DNA of 64,000 nucleotides from Methyloceanibacter sp. wino2 (lineage in GTDB: Bacteria > Pseudomonadota > Alphaproteobacteria > Rhizobiales > Methyloligellaceae), in the NCBI RefSeq assembly GCF_003071365.1, contig NZ_CP028960.1, forward strand, positions 1,550,001 to 1,614,000, written 5' to 3'. The notes beneath the pieces were generated by a model. It was not told where the DNA came from. It saw nothing but the letters and a program-made list of their open reading frames with translations, and made no database searches. Below, piece after piece: positions 53,432 through 63,100 of the stretch (within the stretch, counting starts at the first letter, position 1; each line of letters begins with the position of its first letter). Position numbers and translations under genes: made by a program.

Positions 53432-53814
53432 TTGTCGCTGGAATCGGCTGCCGCAAAGGCGCCACGGCTCAGGAGATCGACGCGGCTATCGAGGCGGCCC
53501 TCGCGGAGACGGGACAGACGCGCGCGGCGTTGACGTCGCTCGCCACGTCGGACGGCAAGGGCAGCGAGCCGGGCCTCGTCGATGCCGCCGCCGCGTGCGG
53601 CCTCGAACTCATCCTCATCAAGCCTGCGGCTCTGGAAGCGGCGGGCCCGCGCACCCAGTCCTTCTCGCCGAGGGTCAAGGAGATGTTCGGCGTACCGTCC
53701 GTCGCCGAAGCCGCAGCGCTCGCCGCAGCCGGACCCGAGTCCGCCCTGTTCGGCCCCCGCACGATCGTCGGGCCCGTGACCTGCGCCATCGCGGGCACCG
53801 CCCCGAAGACGTGA
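53428..53814 (+). CDS. cobE: Cobalamin biosynthesis protein CobE (CbiG C-terminal domain family)
   Basis: A 128-residue protein corresponding to the C-terminal domain of CbiG: '[28 protein letters not shown]', '[21 protein letters not shown]' and '[13 protein letters not shown]'. In the aerobic pathway it is required for B12 synthesis; its exact activity is uncertain. It overlaps cobL (ATGA) and cobM (GTGA) in the operon. Confidence 0.92.
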   Translation: MIVAGIGCRKGATAQEIDAAIEAALAETGQTRAALTSLATSDGKGSEPGLVDAAAACGLELILIKPAALEAAGPRTQSFSPRVKEMFGVPSVAEAAALAAAGPESALFGPRTIVGPVTCAIAGTAPKT

Positions 53815-54572
53815 CCGTTCACTTCATAGGGGCGGGACCCGGCGCCGCGGACCTCATCACGGTGCGCGGCCGCGATCTCATCGCGCGTTGCCCGGTCTGC
53901 CTCTATGCCGGATCGATCGTCTCTGAGGAGCTACTCGCCTACTGCCCTGCGGACGCGCGCATCGTGAACACCGCGCCGATGTCGCTCGACGAGATCGAGG
54001 CCGAATACGTGGCAGCACACGACCAAGGACACGACGTGGCGCGGCTCCATTCGGGGGATCTATCGGTCTACAGCGCCGTGGCCGAGCAGATGCGCCGGCT
54101 CGATGCGCGCGGCATTCCCTATACGCTGACGCCGGGCGTTCCGGCTTTCGCCGCCGCGGCCGCCGCGCTCCGGTGCGAATTGACGGTCCCGGAAGTTGCG
54201 CAGAGCGTGGTGCTGACGCGCGTGTCCGGCCGAGCCTCGAAGATGCCGGACGGCGAGAGCCTCGAAGCCTTCGCCGCCACCGGCGCGACGCTCGCCATTC
54301 ATCTGGCCATTCACGCGCTTCCCGCCATCGTCGAGACCCTGCTGCCGTACTATGGCGCGGACTGCCCCGCCGCCATCGTCGCCCATGCTAGCCACGCGAA
54401 TGAAACTATCCTGCGCGGGACACTGGCCACGCTTTGCCCGCAGCTCGAGGCCAACCCCATCGAGCGCACGGCGATGATCCTGGTAGGCCCGGCGCTCGCC
54501 GCCTCCGACTTCAGAGAGAGCGCCCTCTACGATCCGGACTATCGTCGCCGCTACCGGGGAGGCCCTGCATGA
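53811..54572 (+). CDS. cobM: Precorrin-4 C11-methyltransferase CobM
   Basis: SAM-dependent methylase producing precorrin-5. The 253-residue protein begins with GTG at 53811 ('[35 protein letters not shown]') and contains '[45 protein letters not shown]' and '[20 protein letters not shown]', typical of CobM/CbiF. The start overlaps the cobE stop and the end overlaps the cobB start. Confidence 0.95.
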   Translation: MTVHFIGAGPGAADLITVRGRDLIARCPVCLYAGSIVSEELLAYCPADARIVNTAPMSLDEIEAEYVAAHDQGHDVARLHSGDLSVYSAVAEQMRRLDARGIPYTLTPGVPAFAAAAAALRCELTVPEVAQSVVLTRVSGRASKMPDGESLEAFAATGATLAIHLAIHALPAIVETLLPYYGADCPAAIVAHASHANETILRGTLATLCPQLEANPIERTAMILVGPALAASDFRESALYDPDYRRRYRGGPA

Positions 54573-55882
54573 GCGGCGGGGGGCTCGTCGTCGCTGCCCA
54601 CAAATCGGGCGCCGGTAAGACTACGCTGACGCTGGCGCTGCTGGCCGCCCTCAAGCGCCGTGGCTTGGCGGTGCATGCGGCCAAGGCGGGACCGGACTAT
54701 ATCGACCCCGCCTTCCACGAGCGGGCTACCGGCCACGGCAGCGTCAATCTCGACAGCTGGGCCATGCCGCCGGGACTGTTGAACGCCCTCATGAGCGGGG
54801 CCACGAGCGAGGCCGATATCGTCGTGGTGGAAGGGGTCATGGGCCTGTTCGACGGAATCGCTGGCGCAGCCGGCCGCACCGGTGCGACTGCCGATCTTGC
54901 GGCCCGTTTCGGGCTGCCGGTTGTCTTGGTGATCGACGTCACGTCGCAGGCCCAATCCGCAGCCGCGCTTCTCAGGGGTTTCGCCACCCATGACCCGGCC
55001 GTGCAGATTGCCGGCGTGGTGCTCAATCGCGTGGCAAGTGAGCGGCACGCAAAGTTGGTGTCACGCGCGATCGAGGCGTTGCGCATCCCGATTCTCGGCA
55101 TGCTCCCGCGCGACAAGACCGTGACCTTGCCGGAACGGCATCTGGGTCTCGTCCAGGCCGGCGAGCATGACGATCTGGACGACAGGTTTGCGGCCTTGGC
55201 CGCGCTGGCGGAGGCACATCTCGATGTCGATGCGGTCCTCGCCCTCGCGCGGCCACCTCTCCTGCAAAGCGACGCGGTTTCGGGCCGCCTGGCCCCGCCT
55301 GGCATGCGCATCGCGGTGGCGCAGGACGCGGCCTTCACGTTCCTCTATCCGCATCTCGTTCAGGGCTGGCGGGACCAAGGCGCGACCCTCGTGCCGTTCT
55401 CGCCGCTGGCGGACGAAGGACCGGATCCCGGTTGCGATTCGTGCTGGCTTCCGGGCGGTTACCCAGAACTGCATGCGGGCCGGATCGCCGCCGCTAGCGG
55501 CTTCACGTGCAAGCTCGCGGCCTTTGCCGAGACGCGGCCCGTGCACGGGGAGTGCGGCGGGTACATGGTTCTGGGTAAGGGGCTGGTGGACGCGGACGGT
55601 GTCCGCCACGCCATGACCGGACTTTTGAGCCACGCCACGAGCTTTGCGGATCGAAAGATGCATCTCGGCTATCGCGAAGCGAAGCTGCTAGAGCCGTCGG
55701 TGCTCGGGGGCATCGGCGCGCGTGTGCGCGGCCACGAATATCATTATGCCCGCGTGATCGAACCGGGAGACGATGCCCCGTTGGCCGCGCTCGCCGACGG
55801 CGAAGGAACACCGATCGGCTCTTCAGGCGGACGGCGCGGCACCGTCACCGGCACCTTCTTCCACGCGATCGCAGCTGCGTAG
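54569..55882 (+). CDS. cobB: Hydrogenobyrinic acid a,c-diamide synthase CobB
   Basis: Glutamine amidotransferase that amidates carboxylates a and c. The 437-residue protein has the ATP-binding '[40 protein letters not shown]', '[16 protein letters not shown]', and a class I amidotransferase domain with nucleophile Cys in '[17 protein letters not shown]' and a late His in the last 30 residues. It ends the plus-strand run and converges with cobT, whose stop lies immediately adjacent. Confidence 0.95.
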   Translation: MSGGGLVVAAHKSGAGKTTLTLALLAALKRRGLAVHAAKAGPDYIDPAFHERATGHGSVNLDSWAMPPGLLNALMSGATSEADIVVVEGVMGLFDGIAGAAGRTGATADLAARFGLPVVLVIDVTSQAQSAAALLRGFATHDPAVQIAGVVLNRVASERHAKLVSRAIEALRIPILGMLPRDKTVTLPERHLGLVQAGEHDDLDDRFAALAALAEAHLDVDAVLALARPPLLQSDAVSGRLAPPGMRIAVAQDAAFTFLYPHLVQGWRDQGATLVPFSPLADEGPDPGCDSCWLPGGYPELHAGRIAAASGFTCKLAAFAETRPVHGECGGYMVLGKGLVDADGVRHAMTGLLSHATSFADRKMHLGYREAKLLEPSVLGGIGARVRGHEYHYARVIEPGDDAPLAALADGEGTPIGSSGGRRGTVTGTFFHAIAAA

Positions 55883-56902
55883 CTAGGACGCGGCCTTCCC
55901 CGAGACCTGAGCTTCGTCGAAGGTGGCCATGCCCGTGTGACACGCGAGCGCTGCGCGGAGGATCAGCAGCGCCACGCTGGCGCCCGTGCCTTCGCCAAGC
56001 CGCATGCCGAGATCGAGAAGCGGTGTCATACCGAGTTCGCGCAAGAGCAATTCGTGTCCGGCATCCGCCGATTTGTGCCCGACCCGCGCGTGATCGAGGG
56101 CGTCGGCCCTTAAAGCTTTGAGCGGCGCCACCGCCGACGAACTCACCATACCGTCGATCAGCACCGGTACGCGCTTGTGACGGGCGGCAAGACACGCGCC
56201 CATCATGGCGGCAAGCTCCCGTCCCCCGACGGCAGCCGCCGCGCACAAGGGATCGCCCAAAACATCGGAATGGCAGAGCAGGGCCTGCTGGATCACGGCA
56301 CGCTTGCGGCCGAAGCCGTCCTTGCCGACACCGGTGCCGGTGCTGATGAAGCGGGCGCCACCGCCGAAAAGCGCGCCGGAAAGCGCGGCGGCGGCGGTGG
56401 TGTTGCTGATGCCCATCTCGCCCAGGATGATCAGATCCGCGCCGTCGGGCACCTGGTCGTAACCGGTCCCCACGGCGTCCAGAAACTCGTCCTCGCTCAT
56501 GGCAGGGGCTTCGGTGAAATCGGCGGTCGGCCGGTCGAGATCGAGCGGCGTCACGCGCAAAGCTGCCCCATTGACGCGGGCGAGCTGATTGATGGCCGCG
56601 CCGCCGGCGGCGAAGTTGGCCACCATCTGCACCGTGACTTCGGGCGGATAGGCCGAGACGCCTTGGGCCGCCACGCCATGATTGCCGGCGAAGATCAGAA
56701 TTTCGCACTTCTCCAAGGCGGGCGGATTGCGCCCCTGCCAGGCCGCGAGCCAAGCCGTCAGCTCTTCCAGCCGCCCAAGCGAGCCCGGCGGTTTGGTCAG
56801 CTGGGCTTCGCGCGCGGCGGCAGCGTCCGCGGCGGATTGATCAGGCGCTGGCAGGTCGAGACAGGCGGCGCGCAACTGTTTGAGAGAAGAAAATCGGGAC
56901 AT
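55883..56902 (-). CDS. cobT: Nicotinate-nucleotide:dimethylbenzimidazole phosphoribosyltransferase CobT (CobU)
   Basis: Makes alpha-ribazole 5'-phosphate for the lower ligand. The 339-residue protein has 'PPGSLGRLEELTAWLAAWQG', 'ILIFAGNHGVAAQGVSAYPPEVTVQMVANFAAGGAAINQLA', 'GEMGISNTTAAAALSGAL' and the catalytic-Glu block 'RLGEGTGASVALLILRAAL'. The ATG at 56902 fits the family N-terminus. It is divergent from cobS, 52 bases away. Not to be confused with the chelatase subunit also called CobT. Confidence 0.95.
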   Translation of the reverse strand: MSRFSSLKQLRAACLDLPAPDQSAADAAAAREAQLTKPPGSLGRLEELTAWLAAWQGRNPPALEKCEILIFAGNHGVAAQGVSAYPPEVTVQMVANFAAGGAAINQLARVNGAALRVTPLDLDRPTADFTEAPAMSEDEFLDAVGTGYDQVPDGADLIILGEMGISNTTAAAALSGALFGGGARFISTGTGVGKDGFGRKRAVIQQALLCHSDVLGDPLCAAAAVGGRELAAMMGACLAARHKRVPVLIDGMVSSSAVAPLKALRADALDHARVGHKSADAGHELLLRELGMTPLLDLGMRLGEGTGASVALLILRAALACHTGMATFDEAQVSGKAAS

Positions 56903-56954
56903 TTCAGCGTAGGGTCGCAAAAGTAAGTCTGGAAAGACGGGGGAATTCAACTCT

Positions 56955-57703
56955 ATGGGCGGCATTACCACGGACCTCCGGGCGGGCCTAGCCTTTTGCA
57001 CGCGGCTGCCTGTCACGGCGCCGGCGGACGCCCGGCTGGCCGACGCCGCCTGGACGTTCCCAATCGCCGGTGCCGTCGTCGGTTTGATCGGCGGCGTGGT
57101 GCTCTACGTGGCGTTGGCGCTCAATCTGCCGCCCTTCGTGACGGCGACGCTGGCCGTTGCCGCCACGGCGCTGGCGACGGGATGCCTTCATGAGGACGGG
57201 CTGGCCGACACGGCCGATGGGTTCGGCGGCGGCCACGAGCGCGCGCGGGTGCTGGAGATCCTGCGCGACAGCCGGATCGGCACCTATGGCGTCATCGCCC
57301 TCATCGTGTCCTTCCTGTTGCGCGTCGGCGCTTTGTCGAGCCTTGCCGCCGCCGGTGCGGGCCCGGCCATTCTCGCACTGATCGCCGCCCATGCGGGGGC
57401 AAGGGGGCGTTGCCGCTTTTCATGCGGGCCGTTCCGCGGGCCCGGGAGGACGGATTGTCGGCGGGCGCGGGCCAGCCCAGCGCGAACGTGGCGGCCGGCG
57501 CCCTCGCCCTCGGCATTGTCGTGATGCTCGTGTGCCTCGGGTTCGGCGCGACCCTTGTCTCGGCTGTCCTGGTCGCGGTGGCGCTTGTTTTGCTTGCACG
57601 GATGGCGATCCGGAAAATCGGCGGGCAGACAGGCGATGTTCTGGGCACGGCCGAACAAGCCGGCGAAGTCTTGATCCTGCTCACGGCGGCCGCGCTGCCC
57701 TGA
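56955..57703 (+). pseudogene. cobS: Cobalamin (5'-phosphate) synthase CobS (CobV), interrupted by a frameshift
   Basis: Inner-membrane enzyme joining AdoCbi-GDP and alpha-ribazole phosphate. The first frame gives 'RAGLAFCTRLPV', 'TGCLHEDGLADTADGFGGGHERARVLEILRDSRIGTYGVIALI' and membrane helices up to about residue 150, then runs out of family similarity and stops at 57524. The missing half continues in the next frame from about 57407 ('ALPLFMRAVPRAREDG') to 57703 and ends with the family's 'GGQTGDVLGTAEQAGEVLIL'. The shift falls near two runs of five G (57395-57399 and 57403-57407); one extra G would restore a full-length protein of about 249 residues. Either a sequencing error, a recent mutation or a programmed -1 shift. 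Everything else in the gene looks intact. Confidence 0.8.
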
Positions 57704-57848
57704 GGCGAAGATCGGGTCGCTGGAGCCGTCAGGGTAACCAAATCGCTAAGACCCGCGTAAGACGGTCGAAAGACTGCCGTGGTATGGTGTGCACGTCGTT
57801 GCTTGAGAGCGGCCACGAGATGCATCCGGCCAGAAGGAGTTCTGTCCC

Positions 57849-58130
57849 ATGCGAATTGCGATTGCAGCCCTCGTTATGGTTGGTGCAGCTTGGCTTGCCG
57901 CTACGCCCGCACGCGCGGCGCCCGTGCCGCTGTCCAGCACCGCGGCCCACACGATCGCCGAGGACGCCGGAGCGATGGTGACGACGGTCGCCAAACGCAA
58001 GCGTAAGACCGTGCGGCGCAGCGCGCGCAAGTGCGGCTGGCAATGCAAGCGCTATTGGCGCCCCTACCAATACCGCTATTGGAAGTTCTACTATCCGTAC
58101 GGCGGACCGCTGTTCAGTTCCGGGCGCTGA
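57849..58130 (+). CDS. Small secreted basic, Tyr/Trp-rich protein
   Basis: A 93-residue protein with a signal peptide ('IAALVMVGAAWLAATPARA') and a mature part that becomes very basic ('VAKRKRKTVRRSARKCGWQCKRYWRP') and then aromatic ('YQYRYWKFYYPYGGP'). Two cysteines are spaced as CGWQC. Similar short exported Lys/Arg/Tyr-rich proteins are common in Hyphomicrobiales but have no known function; binding to cell wall or outer membrane is plausible. A 145-base gap separates it from cobS; no gene seen there. Confidence 0.7.
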   Translation: MRIAIAALVMVGAAWLAATPARAAPVPLSSTAAHTIAEDAGAMVTTVAKRKRKTVRRSARKCGWQCKRYWRPYQYRYWKFYYPYGGPLFSSGR

Positions 58131-58201
58131 CCCGATTCACAGGGCTGCGTTGCACGGGGCTGCAATAAAAGAGTGACACGGCGCCGTGCCCTTGTGGCAG
58201 A

Positions 58202-60151
58202 GTGCGCCGCGTGACGCCGCCTGTTTCCGCCATAACCACCCGCGCCCTTGCGCTTTTCGAGGCTGCCCGCGCCCGCCCCGGCGCGCCTACGGTCCTTCCC
58301 GGCCGGCTCTTCGTCGTCGACGTCGAGCGCCAGACGGCGACGCTGATCGAGAACGGCGCGGCTGTGGGATCTTGGCCGGTCTCCACGGCGCTTAAAGGGA
58401 TCGGCGGCGAAGAGAACTCTTTCAAGACGCCGCCGGGCTGGCACCGCATCGACCGGAAGATCGGCGCCGGCGCAGAGGCGGGCACGGTGTTCTCCTCCCG
58501 CGAACCGACCGGCGAACGCTGGCAGGGCGAGACTTGCGAGTCCGATCTCATCCTCACACGGATCCTGACCCTGGATGGCCTCGAGGGCGGCGTGAACCGC
58601 GGGCCGGGCTGCGACTCCCTTGAGCGCTACATCTACATCCACGGCTCCAACCACGAGGAGCACATCGGGCGCCCGGCCTCGTGCGGCTGTGTCCGCATGA
58701 GCAACACCGATGTCACCGCCCTGTTCGACGCGGCCCAGGAGGGCGACCTCATTCTGATCGCGCCGTCGGAGAGCCGCGAAATCCCCGATCTGTCGTCGGG
58801 CCGTTTTCATTATGCGGGTCTCGGCGGCTCCGGCATGAGCGCCCTCGCCCAGTTTCAGGCGATGAAGGGCGGACGCGTGAGCGGCAGCGACCGCGCTTTC
58901 GACCAGGGTGAGCGCGCGGCTGTTCGCGCCCAATTCGAAGCGTTGGGTATCGGCGTGTTCGCCCAAGACGGCAGCGGGATCGGGGAAGACTGCGCCGCGC
59001 TCGTGGTGTCGACGGCGGTGGAAGAAACGGTGCCCGATTTCGCCGCGGCGAAAACCCGTGGTGTGCCGATCGTGCACCGCTCCGAGATGCTCGCCCATTT
59101 CGTCGGCGCCTACCGATCCATCGCGGTGACGGGTACGAGCGGGAAGTCGACCGTCACGGGCATGACGTTCGAGATCCTGCGTGGGATTGGCGCCGATCCG
59201 TCCGTCATCACCGGCGGCGACCTGCCGGCGCTGCAAGCCGAGGGACTGATCGGCAATGCCTTCGCCGGTGCCTCCGACCTCCTCGTGGTCGAGGCGGATG
59301 AGAGCGACGGTTCCCTCGTCCGCTACGCGCCGTCGATCGGCATCATCCTCAACCTGCAACGCGACCACAAAGAGATGGAGGAGGTGGCGGCCATGTTCGC
59401 CACGCTGCGCGCGCGGACCCGCGAAACCCTCGTCGTAGGCGACGATGCGAACCTCGACGCGTTTTCTGGCGGCGCGATCCGCTTCGGCCTCAGCGAGCGG
59501 GCGGACATTCGCGCGGTCAACGTGGAGCACAGCGCCGACGGCGCGCGCTTCGAGGTGGAGGGCATCTCGTTCGCGATTCCCGTTCCCGGGCTGCACAACG
59601 TGACCAACGCGCTTGCCGCCATCGCGGCTTGCCGCGCCGCGGGTCTGCCGCTGGAAGGGATGGCGGAGCCGCTTGCGGGCTTCTCGGGCATCGGGCGGCG
59701 GTTCCAAACGATCGGCCGCATGAACGGAATTGAGGTCGTGGACGACTTCGCCCACAACGCGGAGAAGATCGCCGCCGCGATCCGGACAGCGAAACTGCGC
59801 GGACGCCGCGTGCTCGCGATCTACCAGCCGCACGGCTACGGGCCGACGCGCTTCCTGTGGCGGGACTTCGTGCGCACGTTCTCGGGCGAACTCGCCCCGG
59901 ACGACCAGCTCTTCATGCTCGAAGTGTTCTACGCGGGCGGCACGGCCACGCGTGACTTCTCGGCCGCGGACATCGTGGCCGAGATCGCTGGCGCAGGGAC
60001 GCAGGCTGCATTCGCGCCTTCGCGAGACTGGCTGATCGAGGCGATCGCGAACGAGGCGCGCGAAGGCGACGTCGTTCTTGTCATGGGCGCCCGCGATCCA
60101 TCGCTCACGGCTTTCGCACGTGACATTCTAGGTGCGATCGAGAGAGCCTAG
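58202..60151 (+). CDS. Fusion of an L,D-transpeptidase and a MurC-like Mur ligase
   Basis: A single 649-residue open frame. Residues about 30-190 are a YkuD L,D-transpeptidase: 'YIYIHGSN' (H147) and 'ASCGCVRMSN' with catalytic C163. Residues about 200-645 are a Mur ligase: 'AGLGGSGMSALAQFQAMKGGRVSGSD', ATP-binding 'VTGTSGKSTVTG' (309-320), 'VVEADESDGS', 'GLHNVTNALAAIAACRAAGLPLEGM' and 'RRFQTIG...VVDDFAHN', closest to MurC or Mpl. There is no signal peptide, so the transpeptidase half would be cytoplasmic unless exported otherwise; L,D-transpeptidases normally act in the periplasm. The start is GTG at 58202 or 58211. I cannot say whether the ligase adds L-Ala, recycles tripeptide or does something else. 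Confidence 0.85.
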   Translation: MRRVTPPVSAITTRALALFEAARARPGAPTVLPGRLFVVDVERQTATLIENGAAVGSWPVSTALKGIGGEENSFKTPPGWHRIDRKIGAGAEAGTVFSSREPTGERWQGETCESDLILTRILTLDGLEGGVNRGPGCDSLERYIYIHGSNHEEHIGRPASCGCVRMSNTDVTALFDAAQEGDLILIAPSESREIPDLSSGRFHYAGLGGSGMSALAQFQAMKGGRVSGSDRAFDQGERAAVRAQFEALGIGVFAQDGSGIGEDCAALVVSTAVEETVPDFAAAKTRGVPIVHRSEMLAHFVGAYRSIAVTGTSGKSTVTGMTFEILRGIGADPSVITGGDLPALQAEGLIGNAFAGASDLLVVEADESDGSLVRYAPSIGIILNLQRDHKEMEEVAAMFATLRARTRETLVVGDDANLDAFSGGAIRFGLSERADIRAVNVEHSADGARFEVEGISFAIPVPGLHNVTNALAAIAACRAAGLPLEGMAEPLAGFSGIGRRFQTIGRMNGIEVVDDFAHNAEKIAAAIRTAKLRGRRVLAIYQPHGYGPTRFLWRDFVRTFSGELAPDDQLFMLEVFYAGGTATRDFSAADIVAEIAGAGTQAAFAPSRDWLIEAIANEAREGDVVLVMGARDPSLTAFARDILGAIERA

Positions 60152-60160
60152 CGTTCCCGG

Positions 60161-63100
60161 CTAGTTGCCGAGGATCCCGGAGATGAAGTCGTCGACGCTA
60201 TTCGCGGTGCGCCGCCGGCGTGGACGGGGCTCGGAATAGCGTTGGGTCGGTGATGTCTCGGCGATTTCCGGTCCGGACACCGGCACGTTGAAGTGCGCCG
60301 GGTTCTTGAAGAGCTTCGCCGCCATGCGGTTGTCGATGCCGTACACGTCCCCGAATTCACGGATGGAGCCGTAACCGTCGGCGATCGCCGTATTGTAGGT
60401 GAGATGGACCGGGATTTTGTGCTCGAGCGCGATCACCTTGGTCTGGCCTTGGGAGCGGGCCAAAATGTCCTGAACCGTGCCCATGGACCAGCCCTTGTCC
60501 TCATTGAGAAGGAAAGCAGCGAAGCGGGCCGGCTGATTGACGCGGATGCACCCGTGGCTCAGCGTCCGTACGCGGCGCCCGAACAGCTCCTTCTGGGTCG
60601 TATCGTGCATGTAGATCGCGTGCTTGTTCGGGAAGTTGAACTTGAACTGGCCAAGCACGTTGTGGGGACCAGGATCCTGCTGGAACGTGTAGGTGTGGAC
60701 ATTCACGTTCTGCCAGTCGACGGCATCCGCATCGACGGGCTTGCCGCCTTTGCTAACCTTGAGACCGTAGCGGCTCAGCATCCTGTTGCGGGACTCACGT
60801 CCGCCAAACAAGCCGCCCGAGCGCTGCGGGCCCTTCAACTTCGGTGCGATGTCCTCTTTCACGATCGTCGGCGGAACCGTCCAATTGGGATTGAAGACGA
60901 TGTTCCGCATCGGCGCGGAGAAGAAAGCCGTCGCGTATTGGGTCTGCCCCACGATCGTCTTTTCCTCGTAGATCGTGCGACCGCCCTTCAGGACCCGGAA
61001 CTTGAACTCCGGAATGTTGTTCCAGACGTGAAAGTTGCCGAGGTCGGACGGCAGCCAGCGCCAACGCTCCATGTTGATGGCGATGAGCTGGACGGTCCGG
61101 TCATTGTCCGGGTTGCGGCCGGACTGCTTCGCCGCGTCCCGCGCCTGAACCAAGGACGCATGCAGGCGCTGATACTGCTCGCTCTGCGGATGAAGCGCGA
61201 GAAGCGATTTGTCCGGTGTGTCCGACGCGGCAAGTTCCGTGAGGACCGTCTTGGGATCACTTGCCGTCGGGTGGAAGTCGAAGAGTTTGTGGGCGCTCGA
61301 CGGCGTCATCCGGCCGGTCTGCGCGTGTCGTGCATATTTCAAAATCGCCGCCGAGAGGGCGAGTTCGGCATCGGCCCGGGCTTCGTCCGTCGTCAGCGTA
61401 TCGCTGGGGGACGGCACGTCGTAGGCATCCGCGTCGAGACCCCAGTCGTCCGCGTCGCGGATGGTCGCGATCAGTGTCTTCGCCTTGGGCGTCAGGCCGT
61501 CCTCGGCGACCCATAGCGGATCGTCGTCACGCTCGCCATACAGCGTCTTGAGCGCTTCCAGATCCGCGGTGGCCACCTTGGGCGGTGCGGAGCCGTCCAG
61601 CTTAGAGCGCACGCCCGCGATGACAGGATCGACGGGCGGCGGTGGCGGCGGTCCAAGGTCGACCGCCTCTTCCGTGTCTTCGCTTTCGGACGCAGCATCG
61701 TCGGGGGTCAAACGGGCCGAACCGGGTTCGAGTGCTGCGACTTTGGCGTCCTCGCCGTCCGCCTCTGCACCTGGCGGCGGCGAGACGTCGAGAACGACCG
61801 TCGCGGAATAGGCGCGCGGATCGAGCTCGAGCCGCTCTTCCGCCGGTTCTTCGTCCGACGAGCGAGTTACATCCGTAACGTCCTGCGCTTCGTCCGATTG
61901 AGCCATGCCGTCGGGCTCGGATGACGGTGAGATCGAGGCAGTCACCTCGCTGTCCGGGGTCGGCTCGGTGTCTTCAGGGTCTGTCGCGGTCTCGGCTGCA
62001 CGTTCCGGCGTGTTGGCCGGGCTCGCCATACGCGCGATCTCGGGCTTCGGCTCCGGAGCGGGCGGGAGAGACGCGGTGACGATCTCGCCCTCGGAATCGT
62101 CGGCCGCCTCGGCAGGCTCTTCGGCGTTCTCGGCGACGTCCTTGCTGTCCGCGTCCGCGGCAGCCTCGGCGTCAGCGTCCTTAGCGTCGGCAGTCTTGGA
62201 GTCGGCGCTCTTGGTATCGACGTTCTCGTCATCCGCCTGTTTGGCGGCGACGTCCTCCGAGTCTTCGACCTTCGCGTCTTTGGCCGTCGCGTCGTCGTCC
62301 TTGGTGCTATCGGCGACCTTCGCCGGCTCGTCGGCCTCGGTGTCCTTGCTCTCGGCTATGGCTCCAGCCGCGGCCGTCGCGGCTGTCTCGGCTTCGTCGT
62401 TGGCGGTGTCCATGGCCTTCGCCGCAGTGTCGGCCGCTTCGTCGAGCTTGTCTTCGTCTGCGGTATCGCCCGACGTGGTGGACGCATCGGCCGATGCGGT
62501 TTCGGTCTCTTTGGACGTGTCCGTAGCGGCGCTCTTCGACTGAGGCTCTTCCGCTTCCTTGTCGTCGGCGGTCTCGTCCTTTGCCGTCTTCTCATCGGCG
62601 GCATCCGCGCCGGAGGTCTCGTCGTCAGCGGTTTTCGCGTCCGCTGTCTTGGTTTCGGCTGCTTCGTCGTCGGAGCTCTCGGTGTCAGCCGTCTTGGACC
62701 CGGCCGTCTTGTCTTCGTCAGGTTCGGCATCCGCCGTTACGGGCGTGTCAGCCTCGTCGGCGTTCGCCTCAGAGTCGGCTGCCGTCTCGGTGTCGGACTT
62801 GTCCGGCCCGGCGTCGGCCAGCTTCGCATCAGACGCCTCGTCCTCCTTCGCCGCATCGGCGGTCTTGGTGTCGGGCGACGCATCGTCTTCTTCGGATTTG
62901 GCATCCGCTGATTTCGTATCGGCGGTCTCTTCCGTCACCGCTGCCGTGTCGGAAGCAGCCTCTGACGTGTCTGCCTCATCCGCCTCGGCGGTCGCCTCCT
63001 CGGACGCACTTTCGTCGGCATCCGCAGGCTCAGAGTCCGTCACCGCCGTCTTGTCGTCATCTGCAGAGTCCGCTTCGGCCTCCGCCTCAGCCGTCGACTC

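Noticed and set aside
58091-59833. 580-residue minus-strand frame opposite the transpeptidase-Mur fusion
   Set aside because: The plus-strand frame has all catalytic motifs; the minus frame has none.
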